From Pochonia chlamydosporia 170 (taxonomy: Eukaryota > Ascomycota > Sordariomycetes > Hypocreales > Clavicipitaceae): a stretch of 64,000 nucleotides of DNA. Within the stretch, counting starts at the first letter, position 1, and every line of letters starts with the position of its first letter. Below, in pieces: positions 1 to 11,389 of the stretch. The translations under genes were made by a program, and so were the position numbers. The notes beneath the pieces were generated by a model. It saw only the letters and a program-made list of their open reading frames with translations, was not told the DNA's origin and made no database searches. The DNA lies in assembly GCF_001653235.2 (NCBI RefSeq), contig NW_019154050.1:206355-270354 (forward strand), written 5' to 3'.

Positions 1-343
1 ACACTGGATAGCCACGTGGACCACATATAAATGGCCCATCTCTATTAAATCCATCTCCTCAGCGCTCAGATTACATAATATCCATTACATTCGTGCTTGA
101 AATGGATGTAATTGATGTATTTAGGTGTATTTAGGGTAGGTACGAGGATACTCTCCGACCCGGTATTTTCAGCAGTCGGCATGGTATATTTTTGCACGGA
201 AATTGATCTTAAATCGAGACACTTAAAGACCCTGGCCAACAACGCCGATCACTCCACAATTCATCTTACATTCTCGGCATGGGGCAAGAGATTCCTCGAA
301 TCTCCTGCTGTTTATTTTACAATTTTCTTTCTACGATGTAGTT
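1..343. other. 5' flank of hAT gene 1, no gene seen
   Basis: AT-rich sequence upstream of the first transposase. No convincing reading frame is present. It probably holds the promoter and perhaps the left end of the transposon, but no clear CAGTG-type terminus pairs with the downstream side, so no element boundary is claimed. Confidence 0.4.
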
Positions 344-2830
344 ATGCCATTCGATATGCCAGTCCAGTCAGAGCAGCAGAAGCTGCTCGAAGACCGTCTG
401 TTTCGCCATTTCAAAGGCTGGACTTGGTCAGAACGCGCACGTGATACTAGCTCCTGGGTTTGGGACTTTGGCTACGATATTCAACGGCATGGCACACGGA
501 AATGGATCTGCAAGCGCTGCATCCAACTAAATCGGCCTAGTATCGCAAGTTTTGCGTCGTCAGGCCTTCAGAACGCCGCAAATCATCTGTGGCGTGAGCA
601 CAAAATACCAGCGCCAGCACGGGAGAAGAGGAGCACAGCACAGCTGAAGTCAGATGGCGCACTAGAACCGAAGCAGCCGACTATTGCCTCTGCTTTGAAA
701 CTGAACGTTGATAAGCCTAGGGAACAGACTATCGCGAATTGTTTCATCTCACGGTTTGATAAACAGCACTTCCAGAGGATGCTAGTGGAATTAATCGTGA
801 GTAGCAACCAATCCTTCTCCTTCGTCGAGAACCCCGTCCTCCGAGAAATCTTCGACTATTTGAATCCGTCAGTTTCGATTCAGTGTGCCAACCTGAGCGG
901 CAGTGCCATTCGATACAAGATTATTCAAGAATATAACCGCCACAAGCAGAGGGTTGTAGAAGTGCTGAGGAACTCCTCCGGACTACTCCATATATCATTT
1001 GATGGCTGGACGTCTCGAAATAAGCTCGCCCTGTACGGGATTGCCTGCTTTTTTAGAGATGAGCAGGATCGGCCATGCAAAATCATAATTGGGGTTCCAG
1101 AGGCTCATCGCCACTTCGGCTCAACCATTGGCGGAGAGGTTCTCGATGTCCTAAATGCTCTTGGTGTGCGTCGAGAGAAGATTGGCTATTTCACCCTGGA
1201 CAACGCCGAAAACAATGATACGGCAATGGATGTTATCGGTGCTGAGCTAGGATTCAATGGCCGGCTACGCCGAGGACGTTGTATGGGCCACACAATTAAC
1301 CTGTCAGCCAAGGCGCTCTTGTTTGGCAAAAACTCCGACGCGTTCGAGCAGCAATTATCAGGTGCAGAAGCTTTATCTGATGATGAATACGCTCGATGGC
1401 GTAAAAAAGGGCCTGTTGGCAAGTTACATAATATAGTTGTCGATGTGCGCCTTACCCATCGGCTACTCTACTTATTCAAAGAGGTCCAGAGAGTAGGCGG
1501 CTTCGCATCAAATCCTGTTCACATTGTACTAAGTTGACACATCAAACAGGAAGAAATTGATCGCGCCACTACCCTCAAACTTCGATCGAAGAAATCGCTC
1601 AAGTTAATCGTCGACAACGACACGCGCTGGCTGTCGCAACTCTACATGATCCGTAGGGCCCTGCGGTTAAAAACATCGATCGAACTACTATTGATCAGGT
1701 ACAAGGCCCAGTGGGAAGATGAAAATCGGTCTAAAAAGACTGGTGAAGTAACGCAAGCCAAGTTGGCAAAAAAGCCACGCATCCTCCGTGACGAGAATCA
1801 GCTCACGGACAAAGACTGGGAGGTCCTCTACCATTTGGAGGCTATACTGACGGTCTTCGAAACTGTTGTGAAGACGCTGGAGGGCGACGGGCACATCCGT
1901 AAGCGCAAGCAGGGTTGGACCGGTTCCTACGGCAATGTATGGGACGTGGTGCTTGGGTACGAGCTGCTTCTTAACACTCTGGAAGAGTATAAAGAGCTTG
2001 CTGCTGGTTTTCCCGATGCAGAGTACTTGCGCATTGGAATCAACCTTGCTTGGGATAAGATGGATGAGTATTACCAACGGCTGGATGAGACGCCGATATA
2101 CTATACAGCCATGGCACTCCATCCGGCTTATCGCTGGGACTGGTTTGATGAGACGTGGTCACATAAACCTGGTTGGGTGAAAAAAGCAAAAGAGATGGTT
2201 GCTGATGTCTGGTTGTCCGACTACGCCCACCTTGAAGTTAGGACTACCAGCAGCAGGAGTGACGACGAGCCACCAGCAAAGCGGTCTCGGTTTTTCAACC
2301 CGTTCGAGAAGAACAGTCGTCTGCCAAGCTCAACACCAGCCCACGCAAGCACTATAATGGGTGACGAGTACCAGGCGTGGCAGATGGATCGTGAGGCAGG
2401 TGACAGCAATGTTCGTGATCCAATCGGTTACTGGATTACGAAGAAAGGCAGATATCCGAGGTTATCCAGGATGGCCCTGGACTTCCTGACGATTCAGCCA
2501 ATGTCAGCGGAATGTGAGAGGCTATTTTCAGCAGCTGGCAAAATGGTCTCGGCATTGCGTACAGACCTGGATGCTGAGATTATCGGAATCTGTCAGGTTT
2601 TACGTTCTTGGTATCGTGCAGGCCTCATCAAGAACCTGGATCCATTGCTTCACTCGCATGTTGAGACTCAACTGGATGGAGTTTACGCGACTCTGAGCGA
2701 CAATGAACTGGCACTTGCCCAGTCCAAGTGGCTATTGGACGGCGAGGACAGCGCCAGCGAGGAAGGTGATTGGGCACCGCAGCAGGCGGGGGACGAGTTA
2801 GTAACAAAATGTGAAAGTGAGGCCGAATAG
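344..2830 (+). CDS. hAT family transposase (one intron)
   Basis: DNA transposase of the hAT superfamily, which cuts and pastes its own element in the nucleus. A frame from 344 runs into a stop at 1535-1537, but a 57-nt intron fits at 1493-1549 (donor GTAGGC, branch-like TTGAC, acceptor CAG). Removing it joins codon AGA to GAA and restores an 809-residue protein. Visible parts in order: a BED-type zinc finger (C56, C59, H81, H86), the RNase H-like core with DGWTS and LDNAENND carrying the two Asp residues, the RCMGHTINL motif, DNDTRW just after the splice, and the C-terminal AECERLF dimerisation segment. Length is normal for the family, with no frameshift seen. The start at 344 is the first ATG in frame before the finger. 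A close relative, cut short, lies at 38419-39558. Terminal inverted repeats were not found. Confidence 0.85.
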
Positions 2831-3308
2831 GCGTGATCCGGTGAACAGTCTCCAAAATGCATTTGTACATACATGTGTACATCCACTCCACTCAACTTGG
2901 AAATGATGCACATCCACCGAGTAGAGGTCTGATATGTAGCACATCCACTCGACTTGGCCCAAATGTGGATGGGTGTAGTGGTTTCGAGCCTTGTCCGCCG
3001 CAACAAATTTGGGCCATGAGACAGAGTGTGAGGATTGTATCAACGTACGTTTGTGACTCGATCCGCAGTAGGCATCCCGGTAAATGCTTGTACAATTCTG
3101 GACTGTATTGGCTAGGAATGAGTCTCGTGGGGTAGCTAGTTGGCGAAGCGGCCCATCAGGGCAGTGTATTAAATCGAAGCTTGTTTTCAATGCGGTACAA
3201 ATAAGGCTCAATTATTGTGCGCCAAGTAATCACGCCAGTGAACTCGTGGCTTGACAGCGACTTAGCCACACGGCCCCCCTTCGACGGCCCCCGTAGCAAA
3301 GTGGTTCG
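2831..3308. other. 3' flank of hAT gene 1 with short repeats
   Basis: No gene. Variants of CACATCCACTCGAC occur at about 2879, 2909 and 2940, followed by an inverted-looking GTGGATGGGTGT at about 2965. Such subterminal repeats are common near hAT ends, but no terminal repeat could be paired. A CAGTGTATT motif at 3163 resembles the MITE terminus at 3317. Confidence 0.35.
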
Positions 3309-3316
3309 GCCCGCAT

Positions 3317-3594
3317 CAGTGTATTCATCAGCCCAGCCTCGCTTAATTTTGCAGGGGTTTTACCCAGCCTCCGTTTAAGTCCGAAGTTTTGTTTTTGGGA
3401 TATATTACGCTTTACACTGGATATATCGTACTAGACAATGTTGAAAAAGGTAAACAAGTAATGCCTCTACTAGGTTCTGAAATCAATTTAATCACATGTC
3501 CAGGTTGTGATGCTCTATTTCGTTTTAAGTGTTTACTCAGCCTAGCCTAGCCTAAGGGTCAGGCTGAGGCGAGGCGGGGCTTTTGAATACACTG
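3317..3594. mobile_element. hAT-type MITE with TIRs and 8-bp target duplication
   Basis: A 278-bp non-autonomous element. The left end reads CAGTGTATTCATCAGCCC and the right end is its imperfect inverse (GAATACACTG at the tip), with the match extending about 26 bp into the GCGAGGC motif. It is flanked by identical 8-bp copies GCCCGCAT at 3309-3316 and 3595-3602, the target-site duplication expected of hAT transposition. It has no coding capacity. It lies directly upstream of, or within, the 5' end of the second hAT transposase gene. Confidence 0.9.
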
Positions 3595-3602
3595 GCCCGC
3601 AT

Positions 3603-5944
3603 AGTCATTGCCATTAAGAATCATGGGTTATTTGTTGTCGAACTCGATGCCAACAACGGCCCGCTGAATGCGCACTGGGTTTGCCGTCTTTGCGATGACA
3701 AGGGCCAGGCAGTATTCTTTGCTGCGAGTGCTACTACATCCGCTGCTGATCACCTTCGCAAGTATGTCTGTCACTGCCTTTTTGAATAGTAGCTAACATG
3801 CAAAGAACACATAGGGTCTTCGAAGGCAGCCCTAATGCTGGCAGCGACCCGTCGACTGGCGAGTCTGATCGATGTAAGCGGCCTCGTTTACACTACAGCA
3901 TTGTGCCGAAAGCCAAGGTCAACATAGTACGGGAACTCAGCGTAGGTCTGATCGTCAATGCTGATTTGCCCTTCTCTGTCTTCACGGATCCGTTCTTTGA
4001 GCAGCTTGTCTGGCAGCTTGATCCTCACGTCGCTGGTCAGGTGCCATGGAGTCGACACTCGATGAGCCGTCATCTAAATGATGTTTACAATTCCAGGAAG
4101 AGCATAATTAGACAAGAGCTCCGTGATGCTCTCACGAAGATCCACTTAGGATTTGATCTATGGACATCCCCTAACCGCTATGCTATTATGGCTATCACAG
4201 GCCACTTTCTCGATCGCCAAGGGTGCCATCAGACGCGTTTGCTTGCCCTGCGCCGTCAGCTGGGGTATCACAGCGGCGGAAACTTGGCTGTGACTCTTCT
4301 TGAAGTTGTTAGGGAGTGGGAAATAGAGGACCAGGTCGGAACCGTTGTCTCTGATAACGCCACAACTAATGATACGTGCCTCCAACACTTTTACCAAAGT
4401 CTTGACCCAGACTTGAGGCCGACAGATGTTCGTGCTAGGCGCATGCGCTGCTACGGTCATGTTTTGAACCTGGTCGCGCGAGCATTCCTATATGGGGAGG
4501 ATTTTGAGGCATTTGAGGCCGAGTCGCAGGTCCATAACCTTCTTAGCCGCCAAGAAGAAGACTTACGTCATTGGAGGAAGAAAGGACCTGTCGGCAAACT
4601 TCACAATGTGGTGAAATTTATTAGGTCGTCCCCACAGCGAAGCGAGCTTTTCAAGCGTGTCGCGCATGAAAATGATGAAATGCAGGGCTTTCAGCTCGCT
4701 TTTGAGTCAACGGCAGAGCTTGAGGTGGTCATGGATAACAACACAAGATGGAATTCCACTTACCTTATGATCTCCCGAGCACTGGTCAAGCAGGGCGATC
4801 TCAGGGCGTTTATGGTCCACCCTGACGTAGAAGGTAATTTACCACAGGATGATGTCTTAAATGCCGATGACTGGCGTTTACTAGGAGAGGTTAAGCATAT
4901 CCTTGAACCACTTTATCTGCAGACCATGCGGACACAAGGATGGGGCAGAGGGGATGGCCATGGACGTCTATGGGAGGTAATAACTTGCATGGAATATCTC
5001 TTAGAACACCTGGAGGACTGGAAACTATTCTATAATAACATCACAGAGGACATAGTCCAGCAGGATGCAAGGAAAACGGTGGAATATCCTCATGGGCGTC
5101 CAAACCGCGCTCGCCAACGTCCTGCTCGCCTAAGCGACTGCGAGGTTAATCTGCCTTCGCAGCAGCCACAGGAGAGATTGTTACCGGAACATGCTTCTGA
5201 CGAGTATGCTAAGCCAGGTAAGCCAGCGAGTGTATCTAAGGCGGAAGACATTGGAGATGATCACCGCCACTATCTTCGGCTGTGTATTACAAATGCATGG
5301 CAAAAGCTGAATGAATATTACGGTAAGCTGGGAGAATCTCCGCTGTTCTCTGCAGCGATCATCCTACACCCAGGACTTGGTATTAGGTATCTTGAGATAA
5401 ATTGGGCGACGGAAGAGCAGCTTGTGTGGGTGCGAGACGCCAAAACGGGGTTATCTAGGTATTTTGACCGTTGGTACCGTCGGTCCACACCACCAGGGGT
5501 GTGTCAGCAACCAACCCCGCGAGGCGCAACGGCGCTATCAACAGTTGAAAAGCGGTATGAAGAGAGTGAGTTTCGGCAGTGGGTGAAGAGCAGAACGAGC
5601 AAGGCGACAGCTACAGGTAGTGAGCTTGACCAATACCTGCGGATGGAGCCGCAGGACACAGATGATCCCGTGAACTGGTGGGTAGCACATCAAGGCTCAT
5701 TCCCATGCTCAGCCAGCTAGCACTCGACGTTTTTGCAATACCGGCGATGGCAACTGACTGCGAGAGGTCATTTAGCCTCGCTAAGTTGTCGTTGACATCA
5801 CAGAGGCTTTCGATGAGCCCAACGACACTAGAGGCGCTTCAGTGCCTTAAAAACTGGACTAGGCGTGGTGCCGTGAAGTTGGGATCTGGGGGTTGGTGTC
5901 AAGGGGTGCAGGATACAGGCTTGGGTGACGGTAGTAGTGATTAG
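3603..5944 (+). pseudogene. hAT transposase 2, broken
   Basis: A second hAT transposase, distinct from the first. The N-terminal BED finger has WVCRLC then HLRKTH, the His pair being completed across a 44-nt intron at 3762-3805 (GTATGT, branch GCTAAC, acceptor AAAG). The body (3806-5720) carries FDLWTSP, VVSDNATTND, RCYGHVLNL, WRKKGPVGKLHN and DNNTRWNS. Near the end the frame breaks: after NWWVAHQGSFP (about 5700) the dimerisation segment, AIPAMATDCERSFS, continues one frame away until 5944, so one base seems lost. No ATG precedes the finger in frame after the MITE, and even with the MITE removed the frame meets a TAG at 3294. The gene has therefore probably lost its start and its C-terminal fusion. 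An unrecognised upstream exon cannot be excluded. Confidence 0.82.
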
Positions 5945-6089
5945 CCATGGATTTGAAATACTTGATCAAATATACCAAACAAGCAAATATAGCTAAGAAT
6001 TCTATCAAACAAACAAATATGACCCCGGATTTGATTTGTTTGATTTGAGAGCAGCGCTGGGCTCAGCTCTACATTTCTCTCCCATCTGA

Positions 6090-6314
6090 TGCACCCAATG
6101 GACCCCTCGCCAGTTGCGCGGCTTCACCAAGCTGCCGCTAGCTTCTGGCCAGAGCGGTAGCGCCACTTTCAAGCTTCGCCGCCGCGATTTGAGCTATTGG
6201 GACACAGGTGCGCAGGAGTGGGTTGTCCCTGCCGGAGAGTTTGGCGTTGCCGTTGGGGCGTCCAGTCGCGACATAAGACTCCAGGGAAAGCTGGCTGTTA
6301 CACCCAAAGCATAA
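6090..6314 (+). pseudogene. C-terminal fragment of GH3 beta-glucosidase
   Basis: A 74-codon open stretch matches the last part of fungal glycoside hydrolase family 3 beta-glucosidases: PRQLRGFTKLPL, then RRRDLSYWD, WVVPAGEF, VGASSRDIRL. This is the fibronectin type III-like domain that follows the catalytic sandwich. The frame is closed by TGA just upstream at 6087, and none of the catalytic (beta/alpha)8 domain is present. It is a truncated relic left by rearrangement, with a natural stop at its 3' end. Confidence 0.75.
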
Positions 6315-6823
6315 TTATTTGTTGCCTGGGCCGCCACAGGTATGAGAATAAATACTTGGCCGATTGACTTTATGTGCAACATCCGAGTGAAGAATTCTGG
6401 CAGCAAACGGCTGTCCGCCCAGCAGCAGGGGTCATCATCACCAGATAGCACTGAAAAGCCGTCGCGTATACCGTCGTCACGGCTAAGTGCCACTTGATTC
6501 GTCACACCTTCGATGACTTCCCAAGTTCAGGTTAACGGCATATATGCCACACCTTGAACATGACTACTTGCCGGTAGATATTAATCAGACTGCGCTATGT
6601 GCATTTTATTTTCAGCCTCCGAGTCTGCACCGACATACTGGGATCCCTCCAGAACACGGCTAGGGGAAAGTGACACAGACGCTATGATACCACTGTACCT
6701 AATATTGTCTTCCATACCTCTCGTCGGTCTCCAGCGAGTCGGCTATGTCCACCACCCCCCCCCCCCCCCCCCAAACAAAAAAAAAATCCATTTACTAGAT
6801 AGACCTCGCTAACTAAGCTGTAG
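6315..6823. other. Intergenic; poly-C and poly-A tracts
   Basis: No gene recognised. It contains a run of 18 C at 6755-6772 followed closely by an A-rich run, then CTAAC and TAG at 6810-6823, a branch site and acceptor for the following dehydrogenase exon. The exon that should precede that intron is not visible here. Confidence 0.4.
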
Positions 6824-7134
6824 GTTTCGCGAAACACGCCGCCTACGACGCCAGCAAACACGGCATGGTCGGTCTCACCAAAGCGGCGGCCCTCGAAAAC
6901 GGCGATCGTGAAATCCGCGTCAACTCTGTCGCCCCCGGCGCCATCTACACGCCGCTCATGCAAAAGAATTGGGATTTTGTAGGTAGAGCCAAAGACGCGC
7001 CGTTCGATGATCCTTCTGCATTTAAGAGACAAGGTACGGCGGACGAGACGGCAAATGTTATTGTGTTCCTGCTGGGCTCGGAGAGCACGTTCGTGAGTGG
7101 GAGTGTGTACCAGGTCGACGGGGCTTGGATATAA
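6824..7134 (+). pseudogene. Last exon of a short-chain dehydrogenase/reductase
   Basis: About 103 codons of the C-terminal half of an SDR-fold NAD(P)-dependent oxidoreductase. The active-site pair is present as YDASK, followed by LTKAAALE, the RVNSVAPGAI segment, and the usual ending with VSGSVYQVDGAW. The exon starts after a good acceptor (CTAAC then TAG at 6821-6823) in the phase expected for a Gly codon. The nucleotide-binding half with the TGxxxGxG motif is not found upstream, where a GH3 tail and low-complexity tracts lie instead, so this is a truncated gene unless a distant exon exists. Substrate cannot be assigned. Its position beside fucose genes makes a sugar dehydrogenase possible, not shown. 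Confidence 0.7.
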
Positions 7135-7611
7135 GGGTATGACTTGAGGGCGGATAGAAATGCACGCAGGGGTTTAGAGATGTTCAATACAGCGGGCGTT
7201 TACACAGAGAACACATGGCTGTAAGGCAGCGGCGGTCCAAGTGTCATCACAACTGATGATGTGGATTCCTGTCCAGCGTGAGACACATGCAGTGGGGAGG
7301 AGGAGGCTTAAACACTCCCAGTGTTGGTGAATGTTTATGCGACGCCTTTTGGCCTCGAGTAACAACTCACAACGAGACTAAACGAAGCGGCGGATCCTGC
7401 CGACTATCCGGCCTCACACAGATGAACGTTATTAACAACATGTATTCACCGGCCCCCTGAAGGAGTACAACCAAGATAGTACATTGAAAGGTTTCGAATA
7501 AAGTATTGGTTAGTTAGTAACTTCATAATAGTTAAATTACCAAACTGTAGGACATAGGATCTAGGACTTCCAATTTGCACCATCAGCATCTCACCCTCCG
7601 ACACCATGACC
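7135..7611. other. Convergent intergenic region
   Basis: Lies between the end of the dehydrogenase exon (plus) and the end of the MFS gene (minus). It probably holds the two 3' untranslated regions. No gene or repeat recognised. Confidence 0.4.
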
Positions 7612-9263
7612 TCACTCCTGAGTGGACACAACCACCTTGTCCACATCCACGCCTTTCTGCTTCTCAACATCCTCAGCATGGTCAATCATCGGGTCGATAC
7701 CAACGTCCGTGACGGTATATGCGTCAATGGTATTCTTGTACCACGGCCAAAAGTTGACTGCTAGTGCATATGTCCATGCACCGATAAAGAAGCAAAGAGG
7801 CACAACCATGGATAACCCAGTTGAGTGCATGTCGGCTACACGACCCATCAGCGGCGGCACGGCCGCGCCGCCAAAAACACCTGCGATAATATACCCTGAT
7901 CCGCGCTTCGTATGACGGCCAAGCCCGCGCATACCCAGAGCAACAATGGTTGGAAAGCAGATGGACTCGAAGAACAAGGTCACGTACAGCAACGCCACAC
8001 CGGCATTACCGCCCTGTGTAATGGCCGGGGCGAGGAAGACCATGCAGAGGGTCAGGTACACGCCGAACACTACTCTGGGCTTGATAAAGTGCATCAGACC
8101 AACACCCGCAAATCGGCCAGCAGCAAATGCGCCTTGGGCACCGGCCAGGAACTGTGAGCCCAGCGAATTGCTCGTTCCCGGTCGTGTCTCCGTCACATAG
8201 TTGATGAAGTAACTAATCATTACAGCTTAGCAACCAATGCTTCACATGCTGTTCCTCAACGGTGTATTCTCTTACCTTGCGATGGCGACTTGGGCGCCTG
8301 TGTAACAGAACTGAGCAAATGCAGCGTGGAACAGTCTGTATTGCTTTATGAAAGGCAAGTTGTTGTCTGCGGCGTTGGCTTCCGAGGCTTGAAATTCCAT
8401 GTCCGCGTCGGTAATTTCGGGTATGTCAGAAAAGAAAAAGATTGTGGCCAAGATGAAGACGAAAGCTGCAATAGCCAAGTATACCCACTGCACATTGCGG
8501 AGAGCATCTTCATCGTTGAATTTGAAAAAGACATATGAGCCCATGACTGGTGCAACTACGGAGCCAATGCCGTTGAAAGCTTGCGAAATATTGATTCGAA
8601 TTTCGGCAAATTTGGGAGGCCCGCACACTGCGAATGGTGTCAGAGGCCCGTTGCAAAAATGTCCAACCCTACCTTCAAGTAAAGTAGGGACTTACCGGTG
8701 ATATAGGGATTGGCGGCTGTCTCCAGGGACCCCAATCCATTGCCGATGATGAAAATGCAAGCGCAGAATCCTCCAAAGCTGTGCGCCTTGATGGCAGGAA
8801 TAGTGAGCAATGCTCCAACACCTGCGTGATTTGATAAACAACCAGCCTTTACAAGAGCGTATCAACAGGACCAGAATTTGCTCACCATACAGGCAGAGTC
8901 CCCAGATGAATACGGCACGGTAGCCAAAATGGCGCAGAATCCAAGCTGCATGGCCCAGGGAAGCTAGAGGGTAGGCACTGAAGCTCGATTACTATTATGC
9001 GAAACGCCAACTCAAGTATGAACGTACCCAAAGTAAGCTGCTTGAAGACCAGCAGATCTCGACTTGTCAATTCCTAGGGTATTCTGGAAGTGCTTGTTCA
9101 ATGTATCAAGCAATCCGTAAGAAAAGCCCCAGAGAAAGAAGAGAACCGTGACGAGGCAGATAGGGACCAGAGACTGACGCAAGGTCATCTCAGCAGCATT
9201 AGTTCTGCTATCATCACGGACGCGAAGAGACCGCCTCTTCCAGAACGATGGTTTGGTAGTCAT
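7612..9263 (-). CDS. MFS sugar transporter, fucose-permease (FHS) type
   Basis: Plasma-membrane sugar:proton symporter of the fucose/galactose/glucose permease family. Five exons give 468 residues: 9263-9028, 8977-8886, 8821-8696, 8627-8276 and 8212-7612, all with GT-AG introns and kept phase. The start is the ATG giving MTTKPSFW; the upstream in-frame ATG at 9278 is less likely. Visible signatures are LFFLWGFSYGLLDTLNKHFQ in helix 1, AAYFGAYPLA in helix 2 and ETAANPYIT in the middle, all typical of FucP-like carriers, followed by further hydrophobic segments for about 12 helices in all. The C-terminus is charged and cytoplasmic. A GH29 fucosidase lies about 4.4 kb away, which supports L-fucose as substrate, though family members also carry other hexoses. 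No frameshift or stop was found. Confidence 0.85.
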
Positions 9264-10788
9264 AATTGCAACGAGCACGACTTCAGTATCCAGCAGGAGA
9301 TGGACAGTGACAGAATTAAGAGCTGTCGCTTAATGACAAGATCCGCAGTTCTAGTTCAGCAATACGTGGGACCCTTTCCACTGGTTGAGTGCTTAGGTAG
9401 TTTTCTGGGAACCCAACTATTTATGCTCAGGCATAGTCCATTTGGGCATTCCCCCAGGACTGCGTACAATATTGCCAGCACGGAATCGCTTCACAGTAAA
9501 CAGCTGTCTAGGCCAAGTAGTATGGGGTGGGAAGAACTCCACGGCCTCCACACCCGCCCTTGTGCAGACGGTCTCCATATCTTTCCGTAGACTGAGCCAG
9601 AAGTTATCAACCCTCTGGGCCTTCTATGGCGTGGTTAACTTTTTCTGCCTTGTCTCAGCTCAGTTCCAAATGACCGTCGGATAAATTCGAATGGTTCCGC
9701 CTGCCTTCTCGAAACCGCATTTCCAGGATGGATTGCGCTTTTCGTCTCGCCGTAACCCTCTTAGTGCGAGCGGGGAAAGCTGGGGTAATAGATGTGATGT
9801 GGCGCTGAAGATTGTCGCCCCAGATTAAACGAAACAGGCGAATGAAACCATGGTCTTGGACATTTACGAACATGCGGCGACAAAAATGCTCTTGAAAAGG
9901 ATGGTGATGGGTTAAGCGAATATTGCGAGTGGCTTAACAAGGAGCGCGAAGAGGAGTACCAGGATAAATACAACACATGGGACATGTGTCGTGCGAATCT
10001 CCAGAGAGGTCAAGTTTGGTAGTGGCTGTTTGTGATGTCAGTGCTGGTAGAATTTTGTCCTCATTAATTGACTCCAGATTTATGCCTTCGCGGCTGAACT
10101 TGGATTTTGCAGAAAACAACGGTGGTGTCTATCGGGGTCTCCAACTTTGGCCGGGCTTTGGTGGGAGGTTCCCACCCAGTGCCCGTAGGCACGCCATTTG
10201 TGGCCAGGTCCATGACTCGCGCGAGAGTGGTTGGCGTCAATAGCTCCCTGGAGCTTGGCCACTGATGTCGGTCCGGGCATCCATGTTTCTAGCTGAGATG
10301 GCTGGATCGGTGGAGCTTGTCAACCTGAGGTGAAAGAAAAGACCCTGACGCCAGTGGCACTACCCGCCACGGCACGAATTCTCCCCACATTCGCTTCTCC
10401 TTGCTGGCTTGTTCCTCTCAATATGAGGAAGCAACGTTAGAAAAGGTTCGGCTGAATCTATTGGCTTTGGTACGAGTGCAGCCATCTTTGTACGCCAGTT
10501 CACACACAACATCTGCCCAGAAACCCTCAGCCTCTGTCTCGATGCTTTACAGTCGCTGTTTAATTCCCTTCCTGTTGCGTCCCATGATGTGCTCCAGCCA
10601 ATGGGTTGAAGTGAAACAACGGGACCATGCCGGAGATTGCCAAATCATACCTGATTTCGTCTCGACTTGCGTCTGGATATTTCGGGTTCTGCTTAACCGC
10701 CTCGGAATACCGGCTCTGCGGCCGAAAGCTTCTTCCCGGAACACTGCGAAATCGAATCATTATCTCCGTCAAATGAACCTCCTCGAGC
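9264..10788. other. Intergenic, possible relic at 9897-10022
   Basis: Presumed promoter of the MFS gene next to 9263, then sequence without a convincing gene. A 41-codon open stretch on plus (9897-10022) reads EYCEWLNKEREEEYQDKY and looks protein-like, but was not recognised. Longer open frames on both strands show no known motif. Confidence 0.3.
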
Positions 10789-11072
10789 ATGGACAGCAAT
10801 ATCCCGGACCGTGGGCCTGCTGTTTTCGCCGTCACCACTGGGACGTTCGCGCTGACATCCTGCTTTGTCGGGGTCCCGCACCGTTTGCCGGTATGGAATC
10901 GTTCGTAAAACCGGTTGGGACGACAAGGTCATGATGGTGGCTTGGCTCATCGCCTTCTTCCTTTCATCACAGTCGACCTTGGCGTCGCTACTGCCCTCGG
11001 TAAGCACGACAATGATATTGCAGACCATGACAGGGCCACTCTTCGATGCTGTGAATACGTTTTCTATGTTTT
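10789..11072 (+). pseudogene. 5' part of a fungal rhodopsin-domain membrane protein
   Basis: Relic of the fungal integral membrane protein family with a rhodopsin-like fold (SAT4/PTH11-like neighbours). The start MDSNIPDRGP is followed by a hydrophobic helix, then in another frame RTVCRYGIVRKTGWDDK and MMVAWLIAFF, then in a third frame VDLGVATALGKHD and EYVFYVLY. The order R-x-Y-x-R, GWDD and helix 2 matches the family. At least two frameshifts separate these pieces. The last piece ends at a GTAAGT donor (11077), and a solo LTR starts 7 bp later, inside the presumed intron. No downstream exons were found. Non-functional. Confidence 0.6.
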
Positions 11073-11083
11073 ATATGTAAGTT

Positions 11084-11378
11084 TGTCAACGGACATCAAA
11101 CAATACCTTATCAGTCATTACAGAAGAAACAACACGGAATTCTCGGATAAAAATGTAACTAAACAACAGGATTCATAACACAAGAAACTTCAATATTTTG
11201 ACTACAAAAGCAATTATATTGAGGGGCTATCGGATGTAACTAGAAGAAAAATCTCGGCAGTTACTTTTCACTAAACTGCAAGACAGCTATAAAAAGGAAG
11301 AAAGGTTCCATCTAGTTATATAGAAAAACAAGGACCAAAAAATCCACTATCCAAAGATATCTAGCTTGTAACTTGATA
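11084..11378. mobile_element. Solo LTR, family A, copy 1 (TSD AAGTT)
   Basis: A 295-bp repeat starting TGTCAACGGACATC and ending AACTTGATA, flanked on both sides by AAGTT (11079-11083 and 11379-11383). A second copy with roughly 90% identity by eye lies in the same orientation at 63478-63774 with its own 5-bp duplication. It contains a TATA-like CTATAAAAAGG, as expected of an LTR promoter. The 3' terminal TA rather than CA is unusual. No internal retrotransposon sequence is attached. Confidence 0.7.
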
Positions 11379-11389
11379 AAGTTCTTACA

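Noticed and set aside
1..3200. ACACTGG at position 1 and GCAGTGTATT at 3162 as ends of hAT gene 1
   Set aside because: The two do not pair beyond a few bases and no 8-bp duplication could be found.
7622..8200. Plus-strand ORFs opposite the MFS gene
   Set aside because: They are shadows of well-supported antisense exons and contain no motifs.
10547..10838. Minus-strand ORFs with PKYPDASRDEIRYDL suggesting a P450
   Set aside because: No heme-binding FxxGxRxCxG, ExxR or PERF motif nearby; resemblance too short.
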